From Lichenicoccus roseus (GTDB taxonomy: Bacteria; Pseudomonadota; Alphaproteobacteria; Acetobacterales; Acetobacteraceae): 64,000 bases of DNA. The notes beneath the pieces are model-generated. The model searched no databases and was not told the origin of the DNA. It worked only from the letters and a program-made list of their open reading frames with translations. Shown here piece after piece: positions 1 through 9,218 of the stretch. The position numbers and the translations under genes were made by a program. The stretch spans positions 1 to 64,000 of the forward strand of contig NZ_VCDI01000007.1 of assembly GCF_005844085.1 (NCBI RefSeq). The letters run 5' to 3'. Position 1 is the first letter of the stretch. Each line of letters opens with the position of its first letter.

Positions 1-59
1 CCCAGCCTGCATGGTGAATCACATCGCGGCCGCGTCGGGAATCCCTAACGATTCAAGTT

Positions 60-668
60 GGACGGTTTCCGCTCTAGTTCCGCGAGCTGGCCCGGCGCTT
101 CCTGTTTCAGACCGTCCATGACGTCGAGCTGATGCTGGACCGTGAGCAAGCCGGGCGGGACGCGAGCCCTACCGCTGCGGTGATCGGCAGCCGATCTGTC
201 AAGGCGCCCCGAGCTGCGGCGAGAGGCTATCATGCAGGCAAGCGGATCGTTGGCCGCACGCGGCACATTGCCGTCGATACAGACGGCCGCCTGCTGATGG
301 TGAATCTGACCACGGCCGACATCTCGGACAGCGCCGGCTCGTAGACGATCCTGAATGCGATCCCCAAGCGCTGGCTTTGGATGATCACCTGTTCCCGGAC
401 GGCGCCTATGATCGGCTCCAGCTGATGGATAAGACGGCCTACCTCAAGTTCGTCCTGGAGATCATTCGCCGCCGCGATGGCGCCAAGGGCTTCGAGGTGC
501 AGCTGCGCCGCTGGGTCATGGAGCGGACCTTCGATGGGATGACCCGCTGGCGTCGCCTCGTCCGCGGTTACGAACGCCGGATCGACGTGTCGAAAGCCAT
601 GATCTTCGTGGCCCTGAGCGGCAATCTACTCCTCAGAAACGCTCACCGGTGAGTTCTCGAACAGGCTC
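60..668 (+). pseudogene. IS5-family (IS1031-like) transposase remnant
   Basis: This is a decayed insertion-sequence transposase. The stretch from about position 78 reads in one frame through typical IS5-family text (TAAVIGSRSVKAP, then GYHAGKRIVGRTRHIAVDT) until a TAG at 342-344. Reading resumes in the same frame and shifts near 375 into HLFPDGAYDRLQLMDK and the C-terminal RRWVMERTFDGMTRWRRL. The N-terminal part is missing. The right end looks intact: gttctcgaacaggctc ends at 668 and is followed by TAA, compatible with the TNA target of the IS1031 group. A stop, a frameshift and a truncation together mean it is inactive. The family call rests on remembered motif order, not a search. It lies 26 bases beyond the 3' end of the neighbouring RelA/SpoT gene. 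Confidence 0.8.
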
Positions 669-694
669 TAAGACAAGACAGTCGTACCAATATG

Positions 695-1792
695 TCAGGA
701 GACAGCCATGGCCGACATGTGTTTCGCACGCCAGCCATCGAAGCTTTCGCGCGCTCTATCGGTCAGGAGCGACGCAAAAACGTTCGGATCACCGGCATAG
801 AGGCAATGCCGCATGACGGTGAAGGGATTGAGCGCGGTGCCGTCGGGGCGGGCTTCGAAATCCGTCTTATACCGCCGAACCTCACCGATCGTCTCCCGCA
901 AGTAGAAGTTGAACTTGCCCCGGCTGATGTCGGGCTTGAGATCAATAACCTGCTGCGTGAAGCCGTCCACCTTGTGCGGCTCGAAATCCTGCCCAGGGAA
1001 AAAGTGCTTCGCGATCCGTAACAAGCTGAAGGCGTTGAGCGGTGCATATCGACGAGGCGCAGCATCAACGACAGCTTCCGGCTCGGCTGGGACAGCGGCC
1101 GACTCTTCCTCGATCTCGGCATAGGCATCGGTCCGCTCGATCTCCTCGGCCGTCCCGTCGCGAATAGCGCGGAACTCTCGATCAGCCAGTTCAAACAGGG
1201 CGGCGAGCGTGTTTATGCGCCGTTTCAGGCTGTTCGGGATCGACTTCTTATATTTAATTTTGTGATCAAGAATGCTCCAGGCATCCTGAACGACTGTCCG
1301 AATCTGAAGTTCAAACGGGTAGTCGGCATAGGCAGCATATTCCTTCAGCGCTCTTCGGTTTTGGCTTAGGCGTAGATCGAGATGCAGACCTTTATATCCG
1401 AACGCGTCTGCCGTTCCTTCAATCTGAGCTGTCTTGTCGGTAACACTCAACACGTCGAACTCGCCCGATATGAGAGCCTTCACCCGATCGACATCATCCT
1501 CGTAGAAACAGACAATACGCAGCCCGATCAGATCGGAGATGTGGTCGCGAATGGCATAAGCCGTCTTGGTAGTTTCGAGCCCGGTTTGATACTTCAGCCG
1601 GAACTTGCTCAAGCATTCGTCATGTTCCTTGATCCGCCCCTCGACCTTGGCGCCCGCCATCGCTGGATCCGTGGCGAGGAGGGAGCGTATCATGGTGATG
1701 AAGGCGTTCCGGGCCGCATCCATCGTATTCCCAGAGGCATCGTAGAAACCGCGAAAGACGAGTTTCTCGGTTTCGTAATCCTGCGACGCCAT
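695..1792 (-). CDS. stand-alone RelA/SpoT-domain protein (small alarmone synthetase or toxSAS-like)
   Basis: The 365-residue protein has a (p)ppGpp-synthetase-type nucleotidyltransferase fold and no visible HD hydrolase, TGS or ACT domain. Diagnostic stretches are RIKEHDECLSKFRLKY (about residue 53), DLIGLRIVCFYEDD, GYKGLHLDL, and FELQIRTVVQDAWSILDHK, which matches the E-x-Q-x-R-T...W...H signature of RelA/SpoT synthetases. About 190 C-terminal residues follow that I cannot assign. ATG at 1792 has a G-rich stretch just upstream. It could make alarmones, or be a toxic small alarmone synthetase of the CapRel/FaRel sort that modifies tRNA or makes ppApp. No small antitoxin gene is visible next to it. 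Its place at the edge of a defence-rich island favours an anti-phage or toxin role, which is inference. Confidence 0.75.
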   Translation of the reverse strand: MASQDYETEKLVFRGFYDASGNTMDAARNAFITMIRSLLATDPAMAGAKVEGRIKEHDECLSKFRLKYQTGLETTKTAYAIRDHISDLIGLRIVCFYEDDVDRVKALISGEFDVLSVTDKTAQIEGTADAFGYKGLHLDLRLSQNRRALKEYAAYADYPFELQIRTVVQDAWSILDHKIKYKKSIPNSLKRRINTLAALFELADREFRAIRDGTAEEIERTDAYAEIEEESAAVPAEPEAVVDAAPRRYAPLNAFSLLRIAKHFFPGQDFEPHKVDGFTQQVIDLKPDISRGKFNFYLRETIGEVRRYKTDFEARPDGTALNPFTVMRHCLYAGDPNVFASLLTDRARESFDGWRAKHMSAMAVS

Positions 1793-2134
1793 GTCACCCC
1801 CCCGAGTGTTTCTGTGATAACCCTACGTTGTCCACATCCAGAGCTTGAATCACAATATAGCCAATCCCTAAAAAGGCTTTTTGAGATTGTCTCTGGATGC
1901 GGCAGCAGGCAGACCTTGAGCTACATAGACGCAATTAGTTACTACTTGTTCATCCGCCGGCTCAATTTCAACCACCACTAGCGGCTCAATTTGCTGCTGC
2001 CCTTGATCAACACTCTCATTTCTCAATTCAAAACCGAAGGCTACGCTGAGTCCTCATAGACTCACAGGCTTCCGGTTTGCCACTGATCATGGGCGTAGCG
2101 ACGACGACGAACTATGAACTACCAGTAGGTTGGG
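1793..2134. other. intergenic gap, no gene seen
   Basis: I see no credible gene in these 342 bases, which are AT-richer than the surroundings. They lie upstream of the RelA/SpoT gene and downstream of the nuclease gene, both on the minus strand, so the RelA/SpoT promoter should be here. Around 2030-2080 an imperfect nested inverted repeat (aaccg-aag ... ctt-ccggtt, with inner gagtc/gactc) could be a weak transcript-end hairpin, but no T-tract follows it. Confidence 0.5.
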
Positions 2135-3295
2135 CTAGCTGCCCGAGGCGGCGCGCTCGGCCGCCGCTTCATCCTGCTCCGCTGCCGCTTTATCTGTGCC
2201 AGCATCAACAACCTTCGATGGAACATCGGGAAATGGGGACAGTCCCGTTGGCTCGACTGACACGAATTCGTCGCTCAGAAGCGCCATCCTCTTCGCACCA
2301 ATGTAATCTGCAAACACCCCAACGACCGCCTTCGCCTCAATGCTCAACGCCATTAAGTCGGATCGGCGGCGCATGTGCGACCTTGCCTCAAGCTCCCGAG
2401 CGACTGGAAAGAGCAGTGCAGCATTTTTTTCAGCAGCGAAGAAATCGGCAACGATCTCGGCACGCACATTGGAGAACATCTGATCGAGAGCGTCGCTCGT
2501 CTGCCGGGCCAAAGCCCGACCGTTTTTCACCCCCTTCGAAATCACCGCAAGAACAGTTTCGATACTGCTTTTCACCCGGTTGTCACCCGCGTCACCAAAG
2601 GTAATTCCAGCATGGAGGAGCTTGTGCCGGACGGGAGCCTCCTCAAAAGCAAGCTTCTCCAGCGCTGCATCCAGCGCCATGCTGGCCAGCGCAGCCGACA
2701 AAAATGCACCGCGTACCGCCAACTCGCGATGCTGGGGCCGAGTCTGTGCGCGTTCCGCGAAGAAACGGAATGAGCCAATTGCCTTGTTAAATGCGGGATA
2801 AGGAGCCAAGCTGACGACGGCCGACTTAGCGGAGGCGATCTGCCTGATCCAGTCGCCGTCCTGCTTGTGGCTCTCATAGGTCTGGATGTTGCTAATGAAT
2901 TCCTCCAGGCTGAGGCGGTCGTGCAGAACGTCGCCGCCGCTCCACCGGCGGAGAAAGGCGCCTGTCAATAGGGCCACCTTCTGCTGCTGGGCAAAACGGG
3001 TGACCTTGGAGCTTGTGTCCGTCGTGGTCACAATCGCGCGGTCGGCACCCAGGGCGAGCTGCATACCGCGCGCCCACATGATGCGTTCGAAAGCTTTTGG
3101 CGACTTCTTGTCTTTGACGTCGATGAGCGCCCGAGTCCGCACTCCACCGCCTTGTCGACCATATAGCCACACGTCGACGTCCGTGACCTCTTCGTCCTCG
3201 AACTGTATTGAGACGCTGCGTATAGCCAAGAAACCCTGCCGGGCGAAGAACGCCCGCGCCAGTTCCTCCAAGCCCGCTCCTTTCGGGAGTGCCAT
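2135..3295 (-). CDS. putative PD-(D/E)xK nuclease (Mrr-like fold)
   Basis: This 386-residue protein has an N-terminal nuclease-like core: an amphipathic helix (GLEELARAFFARQGF), a strand with an acidic residue (VTDVDVWLYGRQ), then ALIDVKDKKSPKAFERI, where D-V-K stands in the E-x-K position, and GADRAIVTTT. That order matches PD-(D/E)xK restriction-like enzymes such as Mrr and archaeal Holliday-junction resolvases. The remaining 250 residues are helical and unassigned. ATG at 3295 shares one base with the stop of the upstream gene (TGATG), so translation is probably coupled; an in-frame TTG one codon earlier is the alternative start. The pairing suggests a two-gene defence unit in which this protein is the effector. 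That is inference. Confidence 0.55.
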   Translation of the reverse strand: MALPKGAGLEELARAFFARQGFLAIRSVSIQFEDEEVTDVDVWLYGRQGGGVRTRALIDVKDKKSPKAFERIMWARGMQLALGADRAIVTTTDTSSKVTRFAQQQKVALLTGAFLRRWSGGDVLHDRLSLEEFISNIQTYESHKQDGDWIRQIASAKSAVVSLAPYPAFNKAIGSFRFFAERAQTRPQHRELAVRGAFLSAALASMALDAALEKLAFEEAPVRHKLLHAGITFGDAGDNRVKSSIETVLAVISKGVKNGRALARQTSDALDQMFSNVRAEIVADFFAAEKNAALLFPVARELEARSHMRRRSDLMALSIEAKAVVGVFADYIGAKRMALLSDEFVSVEPTGLSPFPDVPSKVVDAGTDKAAAEQDEAAAERAASGS

Positions 3296-4563
3296 CAACC
3301 CCCACTCCTTAGTCGGTCGAGAGCATCGTGGATAAAGCGACGATCGGCAATGTTGTTCTTAGGGCGTATCTCGATCCGCGCGGCATCGGGACCTTTGAAG
3401 GTGCGGGCGGGAGAGCCGTCCATGACTACTGCCTCCTGGGCGGCAGAAACGCCTCGGACAATGGTCAAAGCTAGTTCGCCGACGTCCTTCTTGAGTAGCC
3501 GCATAGTGAACCGGCCCGGGCTCCTCTCCGTCGTCTCGATCACCTGCCGCGCTTCAAGCTCGCGATAGTCCTCACCGATCGCACGCACACCACGATTACC
3601 GACTTCCTCCCCCATGACCAACTTGCGGATCAACGCCTCGGGCATAGTGATCCGTCCTCGGACGTTGTGGCTCCGCGTCTGTCCATAGGTCAGCGACGCA
3701 AGAAGTGCCTTGGCGTCGTCTATGGGGTCCTCCTCGAAGGGCCGACCAAACTTTTGGAAGTCGGCCGGTGAGGAGATGTAACCAACTGACTCGGTAGCGT
3801 TGCTCACCTCCATACGGTCGAAGATGCCGACGCTGACGAGGCGGATGTAGAGGTCTTTGCCGAGCAACCTCTCGACGTCGGCGTCGTAGAGGGCACCCTG
3901 ATTTGTCAGCTTCTCCTGCACCTCCGTCATGCGGGCGCGTTCGGCCGGCTGGAGCTGCTCAAGGACGTAGAACGCCTTCTGAGCGTACTTGCCATCACGG
4001 AAGGTGTGGGAGTTAAACAGGATGCCTCGGCCGCGCTCACCCTCTTCGTCGATGAGTGCTGTCATTCTTGAGAGGTCTACAAGCGAGGTTGCATCGGCCG
4101 CTTTCAGCTTATGAGTGTCGGCGATGTATTCTTCGGCCTCCGCCCGCTTAACCGGTTTCTCGGAGACCCGTTCGGAAAGATCAATGATGGCCTTCTCGTC
4201 ACCAGTAGGACGCTGCTCCTCAAAGATCTCGGCAGTCGCCTCAAGCACGGCCTGTGTAGTTGCGCCCAGAACGGCAATGGACCCGTCCTTTGCCACATCA
4301 ATTCGTCCGGCCTCCTTGAGAACTTGAAGGCCGACCTGCCGCGACGACTTCTCGATGCCGTTCAGCTGGCACGCATTGGCGATGATCTGCTGCGAGATGG
4401 TAAACGTGCTCGCCTCGTCGGAATGACGGCGTAGCAAGTTGTACAGCCTTCCAATCTTTCCCGAGTAGGATATATTTTCAAGTCGCGCGGCACCTGCGCC
4501 TGAGTAACCGTCTAGACTCCTCGACTGGGCGAGCAACCACGCGCCCTTCGTTTTCTTCTCCAT
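3295..4563 (-). CDS. uncharacterised protein coupled to the nuclease gene
   Basis: I do not recognise this 422-residue protein. Its N-terminal half (KIGRLYNLLRRHSDE, then FTISQQIIANACQ and SSRQVGLQVLKEAGRI) looks like tandem winged-helix or other helical DNA-binding modules. A middle stretch (GILFNSHTFRDGKYAQKAF) and two later winged-helix-like segments follow. I chose ATG at 4563 because a purine-rich gggag stands upstream and the 49 residues of in-frame extension beyond it look non-coding. It ends exactly at the start codon of the predicted nuclease (TGATG overlap), so the two are almost certainly one transcript. A sensor or specificity role for the nuclease is a guess from this arrangement. 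Confidence 0.6.
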   Translation of the reverse strand: MEKKTKGAWLLAQSRSLDGYSGAGAARLENISYSGKIGRLYNLLRRHSDEASTFTISQQIIANACQLNGIEKSSRQVGLQVLKEAGRIDVAKDGSIAVLGATTQAVLEATAEIFEEQRPTGDEKAIIDLSERVSEKPVKRAEAEEYIADTHKLKAADATSLVDLSRMTALIDEEGERGRGILFNSHTFRDGKYAQKAFYVLEQLQPAERARMTEVQEKLTNQGALYDADVERLLGKDLYIRLVSVGIFDRMEVSNATESVGYISSPADFQKFGRPFEEDPIDDAKALLASLTYGQTRSHNVRGRITMPEALIRKLVMGEEVGNRGVRAIGEDYRELEARQVIETTERSPGRFTMRLLKKDVGELALTIVRGVSAAQEAVVMDGSPARTFKGPDAARIEIRPKNNIADRRFIHDALDRLRSGG

Positions 4564-5051
4564 TGTCTTGTGCTTCCCACCGCTCCCTCTTGGTTGATGA
4601 GCGTAGTGTCTTGTCGATGCGAATGCTAGCCATTGCCTATGCCGCTGTGGTTCAATCGGCAAAGAGACCTGTTGGTATTGGCGCGGCCGAGAGCTCAAGA
4701 ACTCCGGCAAGCACTATGGCAGAGCGGTCGTTAGCAATAGCTGCGTGAGCAAGCCACGATTCCCTCGTAACATCAGTAGGTTAGCGTCGGAGACCACTTG
4801 GAACGTCAGCTGTTTCCTCCGGGTGGCGTCAGTGAGCGCGAGCCGGCGTGGAAGGGGCCCCTTCGTCGCCGTCACATCTTCTCCAGATCTTGATATCGCA
4901 CCATTGATCCGAGGCACCCTCTTAGTCGAGCGCTGCCAGCCGACGCCGTTGGAGGTTGTCCTGCTCAGGCTTTCGTCAGCCGTGCCGCCGCCGCCCCTAC
5001 ACTCGACGCGCGTCGAGCTGTTTCCTTGTCCGCTTTTTGGAGCCAACCACC
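4564..5051. other. divergent intergenic region, no gene seen
   Basis: This stretch separates the minus-strand two-gene nuclease unit from the plus-strand replication module. Short frames on both strands overlap each other and show the arginine/serine-rich composition of shadow reading. I see no RNA gene. Promoters for both directions should lie here. Confidence 0.4.
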
Positions 5052-6080
5052 TTGACCGTCCCACGGAAGCAACGCCTGTCGAAAGCTCCTAGCCGTGGCC
5101 GTCCGGCAAAAATTGGCCCGCCACCCACTTCCTCAACAGGACCGAGCGCCTTCGTGGAGTTGTTTTGTTCGGCAGACCCGCCGGAGCTGGCAAAGAATGC
5201 CGGGCGCAAGCTATCGCCGGGCTTTGCTGGCTTTGTGGAAGTTTCGTCGGCCTTGAATGACGCCTTCAGCGATTACGCAAACGCTTCAGCCATGCAGGCG
5301 GACGACAGCCCCGCAGGCGAACGCCGCCGCTGGTGCACCGCCTTGGCCAGAGGCTCTAATGATCTCGGAATGGCTCTCGGCTATGCTGAGCTGTCCGGAG
5401 AACTTCATGCTGCCGCTTTCAGCGCCATGGACTCGCTCGAGAAGGGATGGCCGAGGTATCCTGAGGACCAAGAAGCGGTCGAGTATCTCAGGCGGCTGCT
5501 GATGGTCGCGGTTCCGGACAAGTTTGCTGCCAGCGGCGGTCTCGGGAGCGAGCCCGACCTCAAGGCCTGTTGGATGGCCTTGCTCGGGCGACTTGGTCCG
5601 GCGCTTGCCGCCGTTGCCGCCGTTGCCGGTTCTTCGGCTCGCGCTTGGAGCTCGGCGATCGCACGCGGCGGCAGCAACCGCGATCAAGCGCGCCGCCACC
5701 TGATCAAGATGCTGGTCGACATCTTCACTCAGCTGTTTGGCCAACCCCCCGAGGCCGCGCCGGGGAGCGGTGGATTCAGGTGGTTCTCCGCCACGATTGA
5801 GATGGCCGGGAACCGTGCTGCCGTCCAGCGGGACGGCATGGTCCTGGATAGGACGGACGAAAATCAGGTTCTTGCCGCCGCTCTTGAGGCAATACAGGCG
5901 CTAGCCAGCCACATCGTGGCGCCCTCCTATCAGCTGCAGTCGCGGGGAACCGGCAAGCTAGACCATTGGCTGCGTGAGGCGATCAATGCTGGCAACGCTC
6001 ATCGTGCCCGGGCAGCCGCGCCGTCGCCGGCAGCGCCGCTGCGGTCGACCCGCGGATCGAAGCCGAAAAAGCGCGTTTGA
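5052..6080 (+). CDS. hypothetical protein of the integrative element
   Basis: I do not recognise this protein. The coding-like part begins around residue 15 of the chosen frame (GRPAKIGPP, then FVELFCSADPPELAKNAG) and continues through helical, alanine-rich sequence to a strongly basic C-terminus (RGSKPKKRV). The basic tail and the GRP-type N-terminus hint at nucleic-acid contact. The start is uncertain: the frame is open back to 4956, and TTG at 5052 (reading MTVPRKQR) is chosen because it begins the conserved-looking basic segment; GTG and later codons remain possible. It leads a same-strand series with the AlpA-like and DUF927 genes, so it probably belongs to the same mobile replication module. 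Confidence 0.5.
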   Translation: MTVPRKQRLSKAPSRGRPAKIGPPPTSSTGPSAFVELFCSADPPELAKNAGRKLSPGFAGFVEVSSALNDAFSDYANASAMQADDSPAGERRRWCTALARGSNDLGMALGYAELSGELHAAAFSAMDSLEKGWPRYPEDQEAVEYLRRLLMVAVPDKFAASGGLGSEPDLKACWMALLGRLGPALAAVAAVAGSSARAWSSAIARGGSNRDQARRHLIKMLVDIFTQLFGQPPEAAPGSGGFRWFSATIEMAGNRAAVQRDGMVLDRTDENQVLAAALEAIQALASHIVAPSYQLQSRGTGKLDHWLREAINAGNAHRARAAAPSPAAPLRSTRGSKPKKRV

Positions 6081-6164
6081 CTCGCGGGACGACAGCCACC
6101 GCGTCCGTCCGCAATTAGTCGCCCCCGGTCGCAACCAAGCTCACGCGACCGAAGGAGATGAACG

Positions 6165-6461
6165 ATGACGGACAAGTCGGCGCCCGTCGGCGTCAACCAC
6201 ATCAACATTCAACATGCCCCGGCGTCAGCCTTGATGGAGAAGAGGAAGGACGGCGCGGTCGTGCACGAGCCTACCGCAAGGACGCCGCTGCCAAACGCCT
6301 TTGCTTACACCGTGCCGGACTCCTGCCGCATGGGCGGTTTCGGTCGCACGCTCCTCTACAAACTTGCAAAGGAGGGTCGGCTTCGGCTGCTGAAGGCCGG
6401 CGGCCGAACGCTGGTGTGCGGCGATAGCCTTCGCGCCCTGATCGCCGGGAGGACCGCATGA
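6165..6461 (+). CDS. AlpA/excisionase-like helix-turn-helix protein
   Basis: This 98-residue protein ends in a winged-helix pattern typical of the AlpA/MerR-like excisionase group: MGGFGRTLLYKLAKEGRLR, then LKAGGRTLVCGDSLRALIAG, meaning recognition helix, turn and DNA-binding wing. Such proteins commonly act as excisionases or regulators in integrative elements. ATG at 6165 follows a good ribosome-binding site (gaaggagatgaacg). Its stop overlaps the next start by four bases (ATGA), coupling it to the primase-type gene that follows. The same architecture recurs in the second island at 58681. Domain call is from pattern alone. Confidence 0.7.
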   Translation: MTDKSAPVGVNHINIQHAPASALMEKRKDGAVVHEPTARTPLPNAFAYTVPDSCRMGGFGRTLLYKLAKEGRLRLLKAGGRTLVCGDSLRALIAGRTA

Positions 6462-6772
6462 GGCCCGCGATACCGAACTTTGCGACCGTGAACCGGGCGG
6501 CGCTGCCCCACTTGGAGGCTCTATGCGCCCGATGGCTAGGCGGCGGTCGACGCATTGGCGCGGAATGGACATGCGGCAGTTTGCAAGGTGAGCGCGGGGC
6601 CTCCTGCAAGGTCAATCTGCGCACCGCCCGCTGGTGCGAATTTGCCACAGGCGAGAAAGGCGGCGATCCCGTTAGCCTTGCCGCTGCTATTCATCGCCTG
6701 CCACAGGCGAAGGCCGCGCACCGTCTGGCGCGGATGCTTGGCCTTGACGGCGAGGAGCTGCGCCATGGATGA
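6458..6772 (+). CDS. primase-type N-terminal domain protein
   Basis: This 104-residue protein resembles the N-terminal segment of phage or plasmid primases: a short leader, then SCKVNLRTARWCEFATGEKGG and DPVSLAAAIHRL. The pattern K-x-N-x-x-T-x-R-W-x-D/E-F-A-T-G-x-K-G-G-D is a common signature before Toprim domains. The usual CHC2 zinc cysteines are degenerate. It overlaps the AlpA-like gene by 4 bases and the DUF927/Toprim gene by 8 bases, so primase functions appear split over two coupled open frames. It likely works with the next gene in starting replication of the element. Confidence 0.6.
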   Translation: MRPAIPNFATVNRAALPHLEALCARWLGGGRRIGAEWTCGSLQGERGASCKVNLRTARWCEFATGEKGGDPVSLAAAIHRLPQAKAAHRLARMLGLDGEELRHG

Positions 6773-9218
6773 CGGCATGCTCATCGATCCATTCGCTCCC
6801 CTAGACCTGAGGGACCAGGGCGAGGCACTAACCTCGCAGGCCACACTTGCGAAGTGGTTGCCCGAACTGCCGGCGCCAACCGAGCCGCCAGAGGCCGAAA
6901 TGATAAGACATCAAAGCCACGGCTACGCAAGCGCGCGATGGATTTACCGAGACGGTGAAGGTCGGCCGCTTTTTGCGGTAGCATGCTTCAACAAGCCTGA
7001 CGGTCATAAGGAAGTGCTGCCATACACCTATGGTACATTCATCGGACGACGCGGCTGGCATTTCAAACTCCCACCAGCGCCCATGCACCTCTACGGCCTG
7101 GATCAACTGGCTGCGCGGCCGAGCGCGCCCGTCTTGTTGGTGGAGGGCGAGAAGGCCGCCGATGCGGCAGCGGCACTGTTCCCCGACCACATCGCGATCA
7201 GCTGGCAGGGCGGCGCGCAAGCCGTGGCCAAGGCGGATTGGCTTCCGCTCGCGGGTCGTGCTGTCACCATCTGGCCCGACAATGACGCGCCGGGCGCAGA
7301 CGCGGCGACCGGGGCCGCGAGGCTGCTACGGAGCAATCTTGCGGTGCAAGCGCACGTCGTGGAACTGCCATCCGGCTGGCCTGAGGGATGGGATTTGGCT
7401 GATGCGCCGCCTCCCGGAGTATACACTGAGACGTTGCGGGCAATGCTGGTGACCGTGGCGCGATACATTGTCGCTTGGCCACCAGGGTTCTCGATGCGAC
7501 GCGAAGGCCTGTTCTGGCAGCGCGACGACCCGGAGAAAACAGACTGGTGGCTGGCAGCGCCGTTCGTCGTCGAGGGCGAGATCCGCGACTCAGGTGGCGA
7601 CGGCTGGGGCCTGCTGTTGTCCTGGCGCGATCGCGACGGCCGTCTCCACCGGTGGTCGATGGAGCACCGGGCGTTGATCGGGGAGTCCAGCGCTGTTGAA
7701 GCCGAACTAATGCACCGGGGCCTGTCCATTGCAACGGCACCAAGCCACCGGGCGAAGCTGCGGATGGCCCTGGCCGCAGTCAGATCTGAAACGCGCGTCA
7801 CGAGCGTGCCTCGGGCAGGATGGCAGCGCGGGCCCAGCGGCTTGGTCTACGTGATGCCGGACGGAGAGGTGGTTGGGGAGACCTGTGAACGGGTGATCCT
7901 TAATGCAGGGGCGATTGAAACTCCGGACGTTGCGGCTGTCGCTGGCACTGTCGAAAGCTGGCAGGCGGAGGTCGGTGCGCCAGCCGTGGGTAATGATTAT
8001 CTTGCACTGTTTCTCGCGGCTTCCTTCGCGGGGCCCCTGCTCGATGTGACGGGCGATAAGTCTGGCGGCTTCCATCTGTTCGGCCGTTCGCAGACCGGCA
8101 AGACGACGCTGTTGCGATGCGCCGCAAGCGTCTGGGGACCGCCAGAGATGGGCGCGATGCTGCGGTCGTGGCGGGCTACCGCCAACGGGCTTGAGGCCAC
8201 CGCGGCAGAGGCATCTGACGCCCTGCTGCCTTTGGACGAAATCGGACAGGCGGATGGTCGCGAGGTCGCTGAGGTGGTCTACCTGCTCGGCAACGAAAGC
8301 GGCAAGCGCCGCAGCAACCGCGACGGCTCCGCCCGTCGCAGCAAGACGTGGCGGTTGATTTTCCTCAGCACCGGCGAGATGGACTTGGCCGCCAAGCTCA
8401 TGGAAGCCGGTAAACGCGTCATGGCAGGCCAGGATGTGCGTATGGTCAGCATGCCGCTGCCGAGGGATGGTTTGGTTGCCGGCAACCTGTGCGGCCATGC
8501 AGACACACAGGCGCTGTTGGTCCATCTAAACGAGGCGATAAAGAGGAACTATGGCAGTCCCGCACGGGCATTCATCGCCGCATTGGCGCGAGCTCGGGCC
8601 GAGGATGCTGCTGGAGTCGTCGCGGCTCTCGCTGCAACGCGCAGCCGGTTTCTGGCGGCGCATCTGCCGGCGGGGGCCGACGGGCAGGTGGTGAGCATTG
8701 CCCGGCGGTTCGCGCTGGCAGCCGCGGCCGGCGAGCTAGCTGCCGGCTTCGGGGTGCTCCCGTGGCCAAACGGTGAGGCAGAGCGCGCGGCTGGCTCCTG
8801 TTTCCGCCAATGGCTCTCGCGGCGCGGGGGCGCTGGCGCGGCAGAGGATACGGAGGCGCTGGAGCGGGTGCGACACTTCATCGCGCTGCACGGCTCTAGC
8901 CGCTTCGCAACGCTAGTATCGATGGGGATGGGCGTTGAAGAAGAGGCAGATCCGCATCGCACACTATCGAACCGAGCAGGTTGGCGAAGGAAGGACAGCT
9001 CTGGCCGCTGGGAGTATCTGATCCAGTCCGAGGTTTGGGCAAAAGAGGTTTGCGCTGGCGCCGATCCGCGAGAGGTGGCGCGGGCGCTGAAGGCGTGTGA
9101 CCTGCTGCTTACGGAAGAAGGCCGACTTACGAGCAAGCAGCGTATTCCGGGGTACGATCGCCCCCGAGTATATCGGGTCGCGGGCGGTATTTTAGACGGC
9201 CGGGAGGCAGAGCCATAA
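6765..9218 (+). CDS. Toprim plus DUF927 helicase-like replication protein
   Basis: This 817-residue protein combines a Toprim-type segment (VLLVEGEKAADA near residue 122, then TIWPDNDAPGADAA) with a DUF927 superfamily ATPase. Walker A is GRSQTGKTT near residue 440 and Walker B is LLPLDEIG, followed by the conserved LGNESGKRRSNRDG stretch. DUF927 proteins are predicted replicative helicase-like ATPases of phages, plasmids and genomic islands. I chose ATG at 6765, overlapping the previous stop by 8 bases, over the longer frame because the upstream 70 residues only shadow the previous gene. It is the last gene of the four-gene replication module. Function in unwinding or initiation is from family knowledge. 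Confidence 0.85.
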   Translation: MDDGMLIDPFAPLDLRDQGEALTSQATLAKWLPELPAPTEPPEAEMIRHQSHGYASARWIYRDGEGRPLFAVACFNKPDGHKEVLPYTYGTFIGRRGWHFKLPPAPMHLYGLDQLAARPSAPVLLVEGEKAADAAAALFPDHIAISWQGGAQAVAKADWLPLAGRAVTIWPDNDAPGADAATGAARLLRSNLAVQAHVVELPSGWPEGWDLADAPPPGVYTETLRAMLVTVARYIVAWPPGFSMRREGLFWQRDDPEKTDWWLAAPFVVEGEIRDSGGDGWGLLLSWRDRDGRLHRWSMEHRALIGESSAVEAELMHRGLSIATAPSHRAKLRMALAAVRSETRVTSVPRAGWQRGPSGLVYVMPDGEVVGETCERVILNAGAIETPDVAAVAGTVESWQAEVGAPAVGNDYLALFLAASFAGPLLDVTGDKSGGFHLFGRSQTGKTTLLRCAASVWGPPEMGAMLRSWRATANGLEATAAEASDALLPLDEIGQADGREVAEVVYLLGNESGKRRSNRDGSARRSKTWRLIFLSTGEMDLAAKLMEAGKRVMAGQDVRMVSMPLPRDGLVAGNLCGHADTQALLVHLNEAIKRNYGSPARAFIAALARARAEDAAGVVAALAATRSRFLAAHLPAGADGQVVSIARRFALAAAAGELAAGFGVLPWPNGEAERAAGSCFRQWLSRRGGAGAAEDTEALERVRHFIALHGSSRFATLVSMGMGVEEEADPHRTLSNRAGWRRKDSSGRWEYLIQSEVWAKEVCAGADPREVARALKACDLLLTEEGRLTSKQRIPGYDRPRVYRVAGGILDGREAEP

